Shown: positions 48,968 to 57,446, counted from the stretch's first letter. The stretch is DNA of 57,446 nt from Bacillus sp. E(2018) (GCF_005503015.1 NZ_SCOL01000008.1:1-57446); one strand, 5' to 3'. Notes: generated from the sequence alone by a model not told the origin. Made by a program: numbers and translations.

Positions 48968-49852
48968 CTACAACCCGTGATATTCTTGGTAGACTTCACG
49001 CTTTGGTACGTTGCGGTCTACTGCTGCTAATTTTATGGCTTCTTTTGGTTTTTCGCCTTTTTCGATGTAGTGTTCGACGTGATCTTTTACGGATAGCGAT
49101 TCCCACCATTGTTCTTCGTCTTCTACTTCGAATTCTTTGTTTCCATTGCCTTCTACTACTAAACAGAACTCTCCACGGATTTCTGTGTCTCCTTGACTGA
49201 AGAACTCAGATACTTCTTGTAAGGTTCCGCGAGTGATCTCTTCGTATTTTTTTGTTAACTCACGAACGACAGCGATGTTTCGATTTTCTAGTACGCCGCT
49301 CATGGCTTGTAGTGTTTCTTTTAGTCGGTGTGGTGCTTCATAGAAAAGAAGGGTGGATGGAAATCGTTTTAGATTTTCAAGTTCCAGCTTTTTTTCTTTT
49401 TTTCCGCGTGGCAGAAAACCGTAAAAGGTAAACAATTCGGTATTGAGTCCTGATGCGACAAGGGCAGGCAGGGCGGCGTTCGCACCTGGCAGTGGGATAA
49501 CGGGTATCTTTTGTTCTACGCACTGAACGACTAATTCATAACCAGGATCTGAAACACCCGGCATTCCGGCATCAGTAACAAGCGCAACCTGTTTTCCTTC
49601 TTTTAATTCTTCTAACAGCTTCTTGCCACTCTGCTGTTTGTTATGATCATGATAACTTGTTAGAGGTGTGCTTATTTCAAAGTGGTTGCATAGCTTTTTT
49701 GTTTGTCTTGTATCTTCCGCTGCGATCACATCGGATTCTTTTAGGATACGAATCGCGCGAAATGTCATGTCTTCTAAGTTACCGATCGGTGTTGGAACTA
49801 AGTACAGCATGCCGCTTTCTATATCATTGCTGTAACTCTTTTGCTGCCACAT
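48968..49852 (-). CDS. rsmI: 16S rRNA (cytidine-1402 2'-O)-methyltransferase
   Basis: An SAM methyltransferase of the tetrapyrrole-methylase superfamily: LYLVPTPIGNLEDMTFRAI, AAEDTRQTKKLCNHF, TDAGMPGVSDPGYELV and PGANAALPALVASGL. 294 aa from ATG 49852, which has GAGGGAAG upstream and overlaps yazA by 29 nt; a GTG three codons earlier is less likely. Last gene of the trmN6-yazA-rsmI unit. Confidence 0.96.
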   Translation of the reverse strand: MWQQKSYSNDIESGMLYLVPTPIGNLEDMTFRAIRILKESDVIAAEDTRQTKKLCNHFEISTPLTSYHDHNKQQSGKKLLEELKEGKQVALVTDAGMPGVSDPGYELVVQCVEQKIPVIPLPGANAALPALVASGLNTELFTFYGFLPRGKKEKKLELENLKRFPSTLLFYEAPHRLKETLQAMSGVLENRNIAVVRELTKKYEEITRGTLQEVSEFFSQGDTEIRGEFCLVVEGNGNKEFEVEDEEQWWESLSVKDHVEHYIEKGEKPKEAIKLAAVDRNVPKREVYQEYHGL

Positions 49853-50123
49853 ACGAAACACTTCCCTCTTTTATCATTCTTTCTTTTTGTGCACGATTAA
49901 GCTTTTTCACAGCAAACTCCATACGCATTGCTTCTTGCTTAGTAGGAAAAGCTGCTTGAAAGACAAGCTTTAAAGGTCCTCTTCCTCTCGTATACTTGGC
50001 GCCTTTTCCTTCTTCATGCTTTTTTAGACGCTTTTCTAAATCATTTGTATACCCGGTATAATAACTTCCGTCCTTACATTCGAGAATATATAGAAAGTGC
50101 GTATTATTTTCCATCTTCGCCAT
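49824..50123 (-). CDS. yazA: GIY-YIG endonuclease-domain protein
   Basis: A 99-residue single GIY-YIG domain: [46 protein letters not shown], with the Tyr pair, catalytic Arg and the later Glu ([10 protein letters not shown]). Homologue of YazA/UPF0213. Role unknown; possibly structure-specific nuclease activity. Overlaps trmN6 by 20 nt and rsmI on the other side. Confidence 0.93.
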   Translation of the reverse strand: MAKMENNTHFLYILECKDGSYYTGYTNDLEKRLKKHEEGKGAKYTRGRGPLKLVFQAAFPTKQEAMRMEFAVKKLNRAQKERMIKEGSVSYVAAKELQQ

Positions 50124-50853
50124 AGAACATCCTCTTTAACTGTTCCGTGTATTGGCCGTCTTCCCCATACACCGTTATAGGAGGCAGAATGTGCAGATCA
50201 GGTTTGCCATTCTTCATTCCTTCTATTAAAAGCATGTTGGCTTCACTGCCTGCTTTTGGATAAATCAGCTGCAGTTTTTTGGGCTCAAGTTTATATTCTC
50301 GCATATAAGCTAAAATCTCCATAAGCCTGTTCGGCCGATGAACCATTGCAACTTTGCCGCCTTGTTTCACCAGCTGGCTGCTAACTCGGATAACGTCCTC
50401 CAACGAACAGTGAATTTCGTGACGTGCGATAGCAAGGTGTTCGTTCTGATTAAAATCTGCTTCATGTGCAGATGCAAAATAAGGGGGATTACAAGTAAGT
50501 GCATCAAACGAGCCATGGCCATATGTTGCGGGAGCGTCTTTAATATCTCCTAAGTCCATCTGAATCTGTTCTTCTAGTTGATTTAACGCTACACTCCTCG
50601 TTGCCATACTGTGCAATCTTTCTTGAATTTCAACTCCCGTAATCTTCGCTTTTGACCGCGTGCTTAATAAAAGAGCAACAGCACCGTTACCGCTGCAAAG
50701 ATCAATGATCTTACCTTTTTGAATCGGAACCCACGCGAATCGGCTTAATAACACGGCATCAAGTGAAAAAGAAAAAACAGAGGGACTTTGTATGATTTTT
50801 AAATCTTCTTGTACTAAAAAATCAATTCGTTCATCTTGCAATAGATCACTCAC
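50104..50853 (-). CDS. trmN6: tRNA1(Val) (adenine(37)-N6)-methyltransferase-like protein
   Basis: A Rossmann-fold methyltransferase of 249 aa: [17 protein letters not shown] (SAM motif I, about 48-64) and [11 protein letters not shown] (NPPY motif of N6-adenine enzymes). Homologue of YabB. The start is a GTG at 50853 with GAGGGAAGA close upstream. First gene of its operon. The tRNA target is inferred from family; not certain in Bacillus. Confidence 0.88.
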   Translation of the reverse strand: MSDLLQDERIDFLVQEDLKIIQSPSVFSFSLDAVLLSRFAWVPIQKGKIIDLCSGNGAVALLLSTRSKAKITGVEIQERLHSMATRSVALNQLEEQIQMDLGDIKDAPATYGHGSFDALTCNPPYFASAHEADFNQNEHLAIARHEIHCSLEDVIRVSSQLVKQGGKVAMVHRPNRLMEILAYMREYKLEPKKLQLIYPKAGSEANMLLIEGMKNGKPDLHILPPITVYGEDGQYTEQLKRMFYGEDGK

Positions 50854-50947
50854 AGCTCTTCCCTCTCTTTCTTCTATATAATAGGCTGAGTTTTTATTGT
50901 TTTTTTACTGATTATTTGCTGGATGTTTTACCTCACAGGATATGGGA

Positions 50948-50968
50948 CAGTTTCGGCACCCGAAACTG
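50948..50968. repeat. 9-bp perfect inverted repeat next to array C
   Basis: CAGTTTCGG-CAC-CCGAAACTG. Short loop, no U-tract, 95 bp upstream of the trmN6 start. It could be an operator or mark the edge of the 21-bp array; no evidence decides. Confidence 0.6.
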
Positions 50969-51003
50969 GTCATAATAGTATACTTAGGTGGGTATACAGC
51001 TCG

Positions 51004-51129
51004 TTTAATCCAGAAATTTATGGATTCAATCCAGAAGTTTCAGCGGTTTATCCACGAGTTTTGGCTCTCATTCCAAAAGTTTTTGCTGTTTATCCACGAG
51101 TCTACAATCGTCGACAAATTCTACGCTGC
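51004..51129. repeat. 21-bp tandem array C (core ATCCAGAAGTTT)
   Basis: Aligned CC pairs fall at 51010, 51031, 51052, 51073 and 51094, exactly 21 bp apart, with a degenerate sixth unit near 51115. The consensus unit is roughly TTTATCCAGAAGTTTTTGCT. Between trmN6 and the yabA terminator, with no gene. Confidence 0.88.
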
Positions 51130-51199
51130 TACTACCCTCATATACCCTAGCTCAACGCTTATCCCTCAAACAAACTTAGTTGCGTACAAACATTGCCAT

Positions 51200-51231
51200 A
51201 TAAAAAGAAGCCTTCCCATTTGGAAAGGCGT
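51200..51231 (-). terminator. Rho-independent terminator of yabA
   Basis: GCCTTTCC/GGGAAGGC stem with AAAT loop and TTCTTTTTAT tail on the minus strand; it ends the yaaO-to-yabA operon. Confidence 0.88.
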
Positions 51232-51594
51232 TTATTTCTTATTTAAAAATGAAAGACAAAACAAACAATCTCCCTCTGAACGTACACTGCCATAATGAAG
51301 GTTACAAATGTGGAATCCTTCTTGGTAGAGACGCGCCAGGTTATCATAACCTTCACCTATATCCGTAGGTTCTTTCTTAGCTTTAGAGGCGACAGACTTT
51401 TTAGCAGAACTCCGCTTTTGATCGGCATTCAGCTTGTTTCGCAGATTTTCATTTTCCATCACGAGATGGTGGTTTTCTTCAATTAGTGCAGCCAAATGAG
51501 TCTTGAAATCTTCCAGTTGCTTTGACAGCACCGTGATTTGCTCTTCCATCTGTACTACGCGGGAAAATATTGTTTTCTTTTCCACGAATTCCAC
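51232..51594 (-). CDS. yabA: Replication initiation control protein YabA
   Basis: Restrains DnaA by linking it to DnaN. The N-terminal half is a leucine-zipper coiled coil ([22 protein letters not shown], about residues 13-65). A basic Ser/Ala/Lys linker follows, then a C-terminal zinc-binding end ([20 protein letters not shown]). 120 aa. Six bp after ricT, end of the operon. Confidence 0.97.
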   Translation of the reverse strand: MEFVEKKTIFSRVVQMEEQITVLSKQLEDFKTHLAALIEENHHLVMENENLRNKLNADQKRSSAKKSVASKAKKEPTDIGEGYDNLARLYQEGFHICNLHYGSVRSEGDCLFCLSFLNKK

Positions 51595-51600
51595 CTCTTT

Positions 51601-52431
51601 TTACTCTGTGGCCTGACTGAATAATTCCTCTCTCTTACCAGCAAGCTCGTCCAAAGTGAACTCTGTCGTTCTTTCCATGGCTGGAATGTTCACTTGAATG
51701 ATCTTCTCTAGCAAGTTCAAGCCGACAACGCGACCAACACCATGAGGGGTCATAATCTCTTCACCAACATCAGGCATTTCTTCTTTAGCTTCTTCATAAT
51801 AGTCGTTCTCATACTTCAAACAACACATCAAACGGCCGCAAAGCCCTGAAATTTTAGCAGGATTTAAAGAAAGGTTCTGATCTTTTGCCATCTTGATCGA
51901 GACGGGCTCAAAATCTCCAAGGAATGTTGAACAGCAAAGCATTCGGCCACATGGACCAATTCCGCCAAGCATCTTCGCTTCATCCCTAACACCGATCTGC
52001 CTGAGTTCAATTCGAGTACGGAAGATAGAAGCCAGGTCTTTGACCAACTCCCGGAAATCGATTCTTCCGTCTGCTGTGAAATAAAAGATGATCTTGTTAC
52101 GATCGAACGTATATTCAACATCGACAAGCTTCATATCCAGCTTATGTTCGATGATTTTTTCCTCACAACTTTGAAACGCTTCCTTAGCGGCTGCTTTATT
52201 TTCATCTACAGACAAAATGTCTTTCTGTGTCGCGAGCCGAACGACCTTTTTTAAAGGAAGAACAACATCATTCTCCCCGACTAGTTTCTTATCGATAACT
52301 ACCTTGCCATATTCTATTCCACGCGCTGTTTCCACAATGACAAACGCGTCTTTTTTCACTTCAAGGTCGCCGGGGTCGAAATAATATACTTTACCCGCTT
52401 TTTTAAAGCGGATTCCCACTACCTCATACAA
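51601..52431 (-). CDS. ricT: PSP1-domain protein RicT (YaaT)
   Basis: With RicA and RicF it forms the Y-complex, which carries 4Fe-4S clusters and acts on RNase Y activity and on sporulation and biofilm entry in B. subtilis. 276 aa. The cysteine-rich centre CGRMLCCSTFLGDF and SGLCGRLMCCLKYE (about 160-205) is the cluster-ligand region. N-terminal PSP1 part begins MYEVVGIRFKKAGKVYYF. Located between holB and yabA. Confidence 0.96.
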   Translation of the reverse strand: MYEVVGIRFKKAGKVYYFDPGDLEVKKDAFVIVETARGIEYGKVVIDKKLVGENDVVLPLKKVVRLATQKDILSVDENKAAAKEAFQSCEEKIIEHKLDMKLVDVEYTFDRNKIIFYFTADGRIDFRELVKDLASIFRTRIELRQIGVRDEAKMLGGIGPCGRMLCCSTFLGDFEPVSIKMAKDQNLSLNPAKISGLCGRLMCCLKYENDYYEEAKEEMPDVGEEIMTPHGVGRVVGLNLLEKIIQVNIPAMERTTEFTLDELAGKREELFSQATE

Positions 52432-52435
52432 GGTT

Positions 52436-53425
52436 TTATCCCTCCCGTAATCGTAAAACCAACTGCTCCATCACCATCAAGGGGCTGACGTTGCTCCTGA
52501 GTCTAGCTTGAGCAGTCAGTATCGCTTGCAGGGCTTCACCCGTCTTTTTTTGCGAAGTGTGAAGAGCCTGCTGCTCTAATGCTTGAAGTTGATCGAAAAA
52601 CACAACGTTTTCCGAGTTTGATAAATGTATAGATAAAAGATCTCGATACCAGATCAAAAGTAGATTTAAAGCTAAACGTAACTGATCTTTTTCTTTGAAA
52701 AAACTTAAATACTGATCTTGCAGTACAACAAGACAGTAATCTGGCCGGAGCCTCAAGTCCTCCGTTAATTGTATCACTTTGGCTCTTGCTTGTGCAAACC
52801 ACTCTTCCCTACAAATTTCGAGTGCTTCCGCATAATCCGAAGTCAAAGAGGACGCTAACATGGCTACCGGTTTTGGTATATCTTCTTGTAGTAATTTTTC
52901 TAAAATCCCTTGTGGGGGAAGGGATGAAAAGGTTAATGTCTGTGCTCTCGAACGGATTGTATCCAGCAAACGATGAACCTGTTCTGTTAAAAGAAGAGCG
53001 ATCGTATCGTTTCCGGGCTCTTCTAAAAACTTTAATAAGCTGTTCGCCGCCTGAACGGTCATCTTATCGGCATGCTCAATAATATATACCTTTTTGGAAG
53101 ACTCCATCCCACTATAGGCAAACTCTTTTTGAAGTCCTCTTATCTGGTCGATTTTAATGTTTTGGCCATCTGGTGCGATGATATGCACATCAGGGTGGTT
53201 GCCAGATGTAATCCTCTTGCAGTTCGGACAGCTTTCACAAGGGTTTCCATCCTCACTATTTCTGCAAAGAAACGTTTTAGCAAGAACCGTTGCAGTCGCC
53301 ATCTTTCCTGTTCCATGAGCCCCTTCAAAAATATATGCATGAGCAAGGCGCTGTTTTCGTATACTGTTTTTTAATAATTTCACAACACGAGGCTGTGTTT
53401 TGCTGCACTCTTCCCAGCTCACCAT
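52436..53425 (-). CDS. holB: DNA polymerase III subunit delta'
   Basis: Clamp-loader subunit. AAA+ fold with a P-loop-like GAHGTGKM (about 36), a zinc module CRNSEDGNPCESCPNCKR (about 53-70), and the LLKFLEEPGNDTIALLLTEQ sensor region; SRAQTLTF replaces the SRC motif of DnaX. 329 aa. Start ATG 53425 has AGGTGAG. Between yaaR and ricT. Confidence 0.96.
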   Translation of the reverse strand: MVSWEECSKTQPRVVKLLKNSIRKQRLAHAYIFEGAHGTGKMATATVLAKTFLCRNSEDGNPCESCPNCKRITSGNHPDVHIIAPDGQNIKIDQIRGLQKEFAYSGMESSKKVYIIEHADKMTVQAANSLLKFLEEPGNDTIALLLTEQVHRLLDTIRSRAQTLTFSSLPPQGILEKLLQEDIPKPVAMLASSLTSDYAEALEICREEWFAQARAKVIQLTEDLRLRPDYCLVVLQDQYLSFFKEKDQLRLALNLLLIWYRDLLSIHLSNSENVVFFDQLQALEQQALHTSQKKTGEALQAILTAQARLRSNVSPLMVMEQLVLRLREG

Positions 53426-53439
53426 ATCGTACTCACCTA

Positions 53440-53880
53440 CTACGTATATAAATTAACTAACAAACCTTTAATTTCTCCGATTCTATCAAGCAAAGTGATC
53501 GAATCTTTCTCTTGGCTAAGAACAGCTTCGGTCAGCTGAATCAGATGTTCATCTACTTCTTTAACAAGCTTAAGAGTGCGCGACCTGCCTTGTTCGTTCC
53601 AGCTTTTATTCTGTTTAAGCTGCATACCGAAATCAACAGCTTCTTTTACGAAGCGTTGAACCAAATTCTTATACAACTGCAGATCTCGTACCGTTTGTGA
53701 TTGAAGCAGTCTCTTGCCTTGATTTTCTATATCACCTAACAGTCTTGTTAACTGTTCGGAATGCAACTTCTCACTTTGTTTGGATACAGCTTCACCAAAT
53801 GATAAAGATGGTTTTTTACCGGTCTTTCCATCGTTCTGCTTCGTATCCAGAATGGGTCTTATATCTTGGCCAATTTTCAT
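53440..53880 (-). CDS. yaaR: YaaR family protein (DUF327)
   Basis: A 146-residue, charged, mostly helical cytosolic protein: KKPSLSFGEAVSKQSEKLHSEQLTRLL near the N-terminus, then LYKNLVQRFVKEAVDFGMQLKQN and KLVKEVDEHLIQLTEAVL. Family and position match YaaR of B. subtilis. Function unknown; conserved linkage to darA and holB. Confidence 0.9.
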   Translation of the reverse strand: MKIGQDIRPILDTKQNDGKTGKKPSLSFGEAVSKQSEKLHSEQLTRLLGDIENQGKRLLQSQTVRDLQLYKNLVQRFVKEAVDFGMQLKQNKSWNEQGRSRTLKLVKEVDEHLIQLTEAVLSQEKDSITLLDRIGEIKGLLVNLYT

Positions 53881-53899
53881 ATTAACCCCTCAATTTTAT

Positions 53900-54244
<345 letters not shown>

Positions 54245-54889
54245 CTACTTTTTCTTATGATTCGATAAAAGTTGATCTAAATCCTTTACGATTTCTTCAA
54301 ACACTGCTTCAGGGCTCTGTTCGCCATTAATTCGAACGATTCGATCAGCTTGTCTTGAAAAGATTTGAGCAAAACCTTCTCTTACTCGTTCATGATAAGA
54401 AAGATCTTTCTGTTCGATTCTATCTAAATTCTCTGTTCCATACCGCGCTTTCATTCGTTCTTTTCCAACTTGCGGAGAAACATCTACAAAATAACTGCGG
54501 TGGGGTACAAGTCCACTTGTTGCAATGTTGTTAACCTGCAGCACACGTTCCTCACCCACACCAAGACCGAACCCTTGGTAAGCAAGCGACGCATCAACAA
54601 ACCGATCACAAAGTACGACTTTTCCTTCTTCTAATGCCGGAATAATCTTTTCATGTACATGCTGTGCACGCGAAGCCGCATAGAGTAGAACTTCTGTCAG
54701 ATCATGCATTTCTTTATGCTCTGGATCTAAGACAAGCGCTCGTATCTTATCGCTGATCTTTGTACCACCTGGTTCACGCGTTTGGATAAAGTCCACTTCG
54801 TGTTTTCGTAAATACTCAGCAACCTTCGCAATTTGTGTTGTTTTTCCTGACCCATCTGGCCCTTCTAGTGTAATAAATAAACCTTTCAC
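54245..54889 (-). CDS. tmk: Thymidylate kinase
   Basis: Phosphorylates dTMP to dTDP. P-loop EGPDGSGKTTQIAKVAEYL (residues 9-27), TREPGGTKISDKIR, the DR-type LCDRFVDASLAYQGFG, and a lid region. 214 aa. The start is a GTG at 54889 with AAGGGG upstream, overlapping the end region of yaaO. It precedes darA. Confidence 0.97.
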   Translation of the reverse strand: MKGLFITLEGPDGSGKTTQIAKVAEYLRKHEVDFIQTREPGGTKISDKIRALVLDPEHKEMHDLTEVLLYAASRAQHVHEKIIPALEEGKVVLCDRFVDASLAYQGFGLGVGEERVLQVNNIATSGLVPHRSYFVDVSPQVGKERMKARYGTENLDRIEQKDLSYHERVREGFAQIFSRQADRIVRINGEQSPEAVFEEIVKDLDQLLSNHKKK

Positions 54890-54901
54890 GTTTAATGCCC
54901 C

Positions 54902-56326
54902 TTAACTATGATCAAAAACATATATCATGTGGTTCTCGGTAATTCCTTGGAACCGAGCACCCTTCTTTTTTAATGAAGAATAAGCATCTATATGTTTCGA
55001 AGTAATTTGTTCTCCTTTTGCAACAAGCGGAATTCCTGGAGGATAAGGAATAACGGCTTCTGCTGCTATCTGTCCTTCTGAATCCATCATCGACTGATGT
55101 TTCGCTTGTAAACCTCTCATTTCTCGATACGTAAGTGATAATCTGCTCACTTGCGAAAAATCCGTTAGAGATTGTTCCGTTCGTGTTCTTTTATGATATC
55201 GAGGAAGTTGATCGGCTACTTTCTTTAGCACCTTTTGTAGATCCTTCGTATCGTTCATTGGACCAAGCGGCACCACGAACAAGACATTTCGGTCATCAGC
55301 TAACTCTGTGAACAATCCTTCTTCTTCGAATAAAGCCTGAAGCTCATATCCTGATAATTCCCTATCAGACTGAACGGTAATCTTTAATGGATCAAGCTGA
55401 TACCGATCTGGAGCTTTCATTACTTTGAGATGAGGAAGTGAATCTATATACGTTCTCATTTCTTCAGCTTGAGACAAGATACGATTGATCTCATCGTGGC
55501 TCAAATTTTCAAGGTATAGTCGGCTAAGATCAAGTGAAGCCATGATCAGATAGGATGGGGAGCTAGATTGAACTAACTGCAGAGCATGCTTTAATCGATG
55601 AATATTTATTCGTTCGCTGTTCACATGTAAATATGCGCCCATCGTTAGAGCCGGTAGAGTCTTATGCGCAGATTGCACAACCATGTCTGCTCCTTTATGT
55701 ATCGAGCTGATCGGCATATCCTTTAATCCGAAATGTGCTCCGTGCGCTTCATCGACTAAGACAACACCACCAAGACTATGAATAAGATCAGCAATTTCAC
55801 AAATGTCTTGCTGCATTCCATAATAAGTAGGGTTAGTTAAAATAATCCCTTTTACATGTGGATGATTCTCAACCGCTTGTTTGATGGTGAGTAGATCCAC
55901 ACCTAATGGATAACCGCCCTCTTCATCCATTTCGGTATGAAGAAAAACTGGAGTAACACCAGCCAACTCTAACCCATTCAACACAGACTTATGACAGTTC
56001 CGTTGTACGAGTACGATATCTTCATCGTTAAACGATGCAAGGATCATGGCGTGATTACCACAAGTGCTTCCATTTACTAAAAAAAAGCTTTGCTTCACTT
56101 TGTAGTGGTCAGCCAAAAGCTGCTGTGCTTCTAAAATCACGCCTTCTGGATGATGCAGGTCATCTAGTCCTGAAAGCTCCGTAACATCTAACGGTAATAT
56201 AGATTGAAAATGAACTTTAGCTCTCTCTTCAAAAATGTGTCCGTTCTTATGTCCCGGCACATGAAATGACCATTTATTTGTACGACTATTATTGATTAAC
56301 GCTTCATATAGCGGTGCTTGTTTCAT
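54902..56326 (-). CDS. yaaO: PLP-dependent Orn/Lys/Arg decarboxylase family protein
   Basis: An aspartate-aminotransferase-fold decarboxylase: NKWSFHVPGHKNG, DVTELSGLDDLHHPEGVI, FLVNGSTCGNHAMI, and the PLP lysine in VVQSAHKTLPALTMG (about residue 225). The C-terminal IPYPPGIPLVAKGE is typical. The substrate (arginine, lysine or ornithine) is not determinable. Start ATG 56326 resembles B. subtilis YaaO (MNTPLYKAL); a longer start at 56353 is possible. First gene of the operon ending at yabA. Confidence 0.93.
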   Translation of the reverse strand: MKQAPLYEALINNSRTNKWSFHVPGHKNGHIFEERAKVHFQSILPLDVTELSGLDDLHHPEGVILEAQQLLADHYKVKQSFFLVNGSTCGNHAMILASFNDEDIVLVQRNCHKSVLNGLELAGVTPVFLHTEMDEEGGYPLGVDLLTIKQAVENHPHVKGIILTNPTYYGMQQDICEIADLIHSLGGVVLVDEAHGAHFGLKDMPISSIHKGADMVVQSAHKTLPALTMGAYLHVNSERINIHRLKHALQLVQSSSPSYLIMASLDLSRLYLENLSHDEINRILSQAEEMRTYIDSLPHLKVMKAPDRYQLDPLKITVQSDRELSGYELQALFEEEGLFTELADDRNVLFVVPLGPMNDTKDLQKVLKKVADQLPRYHKRTRTEQSLTDFSQVSRLSLTYREMRGLQAKHQSMMDSEGQIAAEAVIPYPPGIPLVAKGEQITSKHIDAYSSLKKKGARFQGITENHMIYVFDHS

Positions 56327-56415
56327 TACAAAATCCCTTTGTTTTTCAAACATTTTTATGCTTCTCTTACTATCTTCATTCTATCACAGATTCCCATCCT
56401 ACGAATTTACCGCAA

Positions 56416-56445
56416 CAAAAAAACAGGCTGTTGGATAGCCTGTTT
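56416..56445 (-). terminator. Rho-independent terminator of csfB
   Basis: AACAGGCT/AGCCTGTT stem with a 7-nt loop and a T7 tail on the minus strand, at the csfB stop. Confidence 0.92.
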
Positions 56446-56447
56446 TC

Positions 56448-56642
56448 TTAGGAAGACGCGTTTACTAACTTTAATTTTCTTAGTTGGGATAGATAATGTT
56501 TATAATATTCGTCATTGGTTTTCGCAGTTAGGATTTTATGTTCACATTCTTGGCAAATAAACTGATGAAGAATGTGTAACCCTCGATCTTTCTTCTCTTC
56601 ACACACCATACAAATTTCCCCGTACTGTCGTGTCGCTTTCAT
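56448..56642 (-). CDS. csfB: Anti-sigma factor Gin (CsfB)
   Basis: A 64-residue zinc-finger protein that inhibits sigma-G (and sigma-E) during sporulation. Visible: CMVCEEKKDRGLHILHQFICQECEHKIL with two CxxC pairs. ATG 56642 follows GGAGGTG. A sigma-F promoter upstream fits its forespore expression. In B. subtilis xpaC and yaaN lie between csfB and yaaO; they are missing here. Confidence 0.95.
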   Translation of the reverse strand: MKATRQYGEICMVCEEKKDRGLHILHQFICQECEHKILTAKTNDEYYKHYLSQLRKLKLVNASS

Positions 56643-56663
56643 TCTTCCACCTCCATAATTGCC

Positions 56664-56692
56664 ATTGTTGCCAGATTAATTTATTCATATAC
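56664..56692 (-). promoter_or_regulatory. csfB promoter, sigma-F type
   Basis: GTATA (56688-56692), 15-bp spacer and GGCAACAAT (56664-56672) on the minus strand, matching GYWTA-N15-GGNRANAHT. About 22 bp before the csfB ATG. Confidence 0.75.
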
Positions 56693-57048
56693 GTTAATTC
56701 AGATTATTTTGGATACTCTATAAAATGTATGAATCTCTAGGCTTTGTTGTGTCTGTCTTCATTCAATTCATGAAAATAAACCAAGTTCGCGTCTTCATGA
56801 ACCATAATCCCCGCTGCAACGGGGTTTAAAACCATTTGATGTGCTGAATAGGCAAATAATTTGCTTTTTTGAAGGTTTTGAGGGGTTAGCCAGGTTTTGT
56901 TTATGAAACTTGGGGTTTTTGCTGAAGAATATCGCGTGTTGGAAGATGGTTGTGGCCATCTTCTTCCTGTTTTGAGGGTTTTGAGTAACGTCTGAAGTGT
57001 TAAGTGTGCTTCTCGGGAATACCACGTTGGGTATCGCCTTGAGCTAAT
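56693..57048. other. Gene-poor region between csfB and the 5S terminator
   Basis: No convincing gene. It contains two hairpins, CCCCG...CGGGG (about 56808-56823) and GAAGATGG/CCATCTTC (56942-56963), neither with a long U-tract. The only long open frame (56795-57025, minus) has no site or family and is rejected. Confidence 0.5.
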
Positions 57049-57122
57049 TAATTCGAAACAAGAAAAATTAAGTCAAAATGAGAGTGAATTAAGTCGAAAC
57101 GAACCCCAATTAAGTCTAAAAA
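57049..57122. repeat. 21-bp-period tandem array B (core TTAAGTCGAAAC)
   Basis: Four copies of TTAAGTCGAAAC-like sequence start at 57049, 57069, 57090 and 57111, giving steps of 20, 21 and 21 bp. Core conserved, spacers variable. Same design as arrays A and C but unrelated core. Sits about 140 bp beyond the rRNA operon terminator. Confidence 0.82.
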
Positions 57123-57221
57123 CAAAAATAAAGGCGGTTCGCTAAATCTCGACAATCGCTCCCTGCCCGATCCAAGCTCTATACCCCCAGCTGTCCATAC
57201 CACAATCATCCCTAATCAAGA

Positions 57222-57240
57222 AGTTTGGCAGCCGCCAAAC
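57222..57240. other. Hairpin beyond the rRNA terminator
   Basis: GTTTGGC/GCCAAAC arms with a short centre, about 25 bp beyond the 5S terminator; possibly a back-up terminator. Positions 57123-57221 show nothing recognisable. Confidence 0.45.
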
Positions 57241-57263
57241 CCCTTATCTTCTTTTTAAAAACA

Positions 57264-57296
57264 CAAAAAAAGAAGATGGATTTTCATCCATCTTCC
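57264..57296 (-). terminator. rRNA operon terminator
   Basis: GAAGATGGAT/ATCCATCTTC 10-bp perfect stem with GAAA loop and T7 tail on the minus strand, just after the 5S gene. Confidence 0.95.
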
Positions 57297-57301
57297 TCAT
57301 T

Positions 57302-57418
57302 GCCTAGCGACGTCCTACTCTAACAGGGGGAACCCCCCAACTACCATCGGCGCTAAAGAGCTTAACTTCCGTGTTCGGTATGGGAACGGGTGTGACCTCT
57401 TTGCCATCATCACTAGAC
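57302..57418 (-). rRNA. rrf: 5S ribosomal RNA
   Basis: The complement reads the conserved 5S core (AGAGGTCACACCCGTTCCC, CGAACACGGAAGTTAAGC, GCGCCGATGGTAGT, GAGAGTAGGACG-type 3' part). Ends are set by the pairing of the terminal helix (GTCTAGTGATG with CGTCGCTAGGC, several G-U). About 117 nt. The bases to 57446 are the 23S-5S spacer; the operon runs off the right edge. Confidence 0.95.
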
Positions 57419-57446
57419 CTATCATGACGTTAACCATGATTTATGA

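Noticed and set aside
50942..51295. 117-codon plus-strand frame with repeated FIHEF/IQKF-like units, and 50923-51150 in another frame
   Set aside because: It runs over array C and continues antisense into yabA. The heptad-like pattern is the 21-bp repeat. No family or ribosome-binding site.
56795..57025. 76-codon minus-strand frame upstream of csfB
   Set aside because: Low-complexity composition, no ribosome-binding site, no recognisable family; lies between hairpins in a gene-poor region.

Overview
The window is a near-origin chromosomal segment of an endospore-forming low-GC Gram-positive bacterium (Bacillales). Evidence for this is the sporulation gene set (spoIIE, spoVT, spoVG, yabG, sspF, fin, csfB, yabP/yabQ), the gene order matching the Bacillus subtilis csfB-to-lysS interval, and AGGAGG-type ribosome-binding sites. 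The genus cannot be fixed from sequence alone; a Fictibacillus-like or related Bacillaceae genome is a guess.

Layout. The displayed strand is mostly antisense. One rRNA operon ends at the right edge (5S gene at 57302-57418) and the next begins at the left edge (first ~30 nt of a 16S gene, with tandem promoters and a leader). Between them lie 58 protein genes, all on the minus strand except abrB. Read in the direction of transcription (right to left): csfB; yaaO-tmk-darA-yaaR-holB-ricT-yabA; trmN6-yazA-rsmI; abrB (opposite strand); metG, tatD, yabE, rnmV-ksgA, yabG, veg, sspF, ispE, purR-ridA, spoVG, glmU-prs, ctc, pth, fin, mfd, spoVT; yabM-mazG-hup-rqcP; yabP-yabQ-divIC, yabR, tRNA-Met, spoIIE, yabS-yabT, tilS-hprT-ftsH, coaX-hslO, cysK; pabB-pabA-pabC-folP-folB-folK-yazB-dusB; a GreA-like gene; lysS. 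Compared with B. subtilis (from memory), xpaC/yaaN and the PpiC-like yacD are absent, while an HU gene (between mazG and rqcP) and a shortened GreA-family gene (between dusB and lysS) are present.

Themes. The genes join information processing (metG, lysS, tilS, dusB, rsmI, ksgA, rnmV, trmN6, pth, ctc, mfd, holB, yabA), folate and cysteine synthesis, cell-wall precursor and PRPP synthesis, and sporulation. Regulatory sites can be read directly: paired Spo0A boxes at abrB, a sigma-A/Spo0A-type spoIIE promoter with a 22-bp spacer, sigma-H (spoVG), sigma-F (csfB), sigma-E (yabP) and sigma-B (ctc) promoters, tandem sigma-A promoters for veg, and a TRAP-like run of four GAG triplets over the pabA ribosome-binding site.

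Most unusual content. (1) Eight copies of a ~128-bp intergenic element, Family A, with long inverted repeats. Their outer and inner stems change in a compensated way between copies. One copy carries a second palindromic element in its middle. (2) Three unrelated intergenic arrays built on the same ~21-bp period. (3) A ~172-nt candidate small RNA or metG leader between metG and abrB. (4) A perfect 17-bp palindrome over the -35 region of the yabM operon, and a hairpin that hides the sspF ribosome-binding site.
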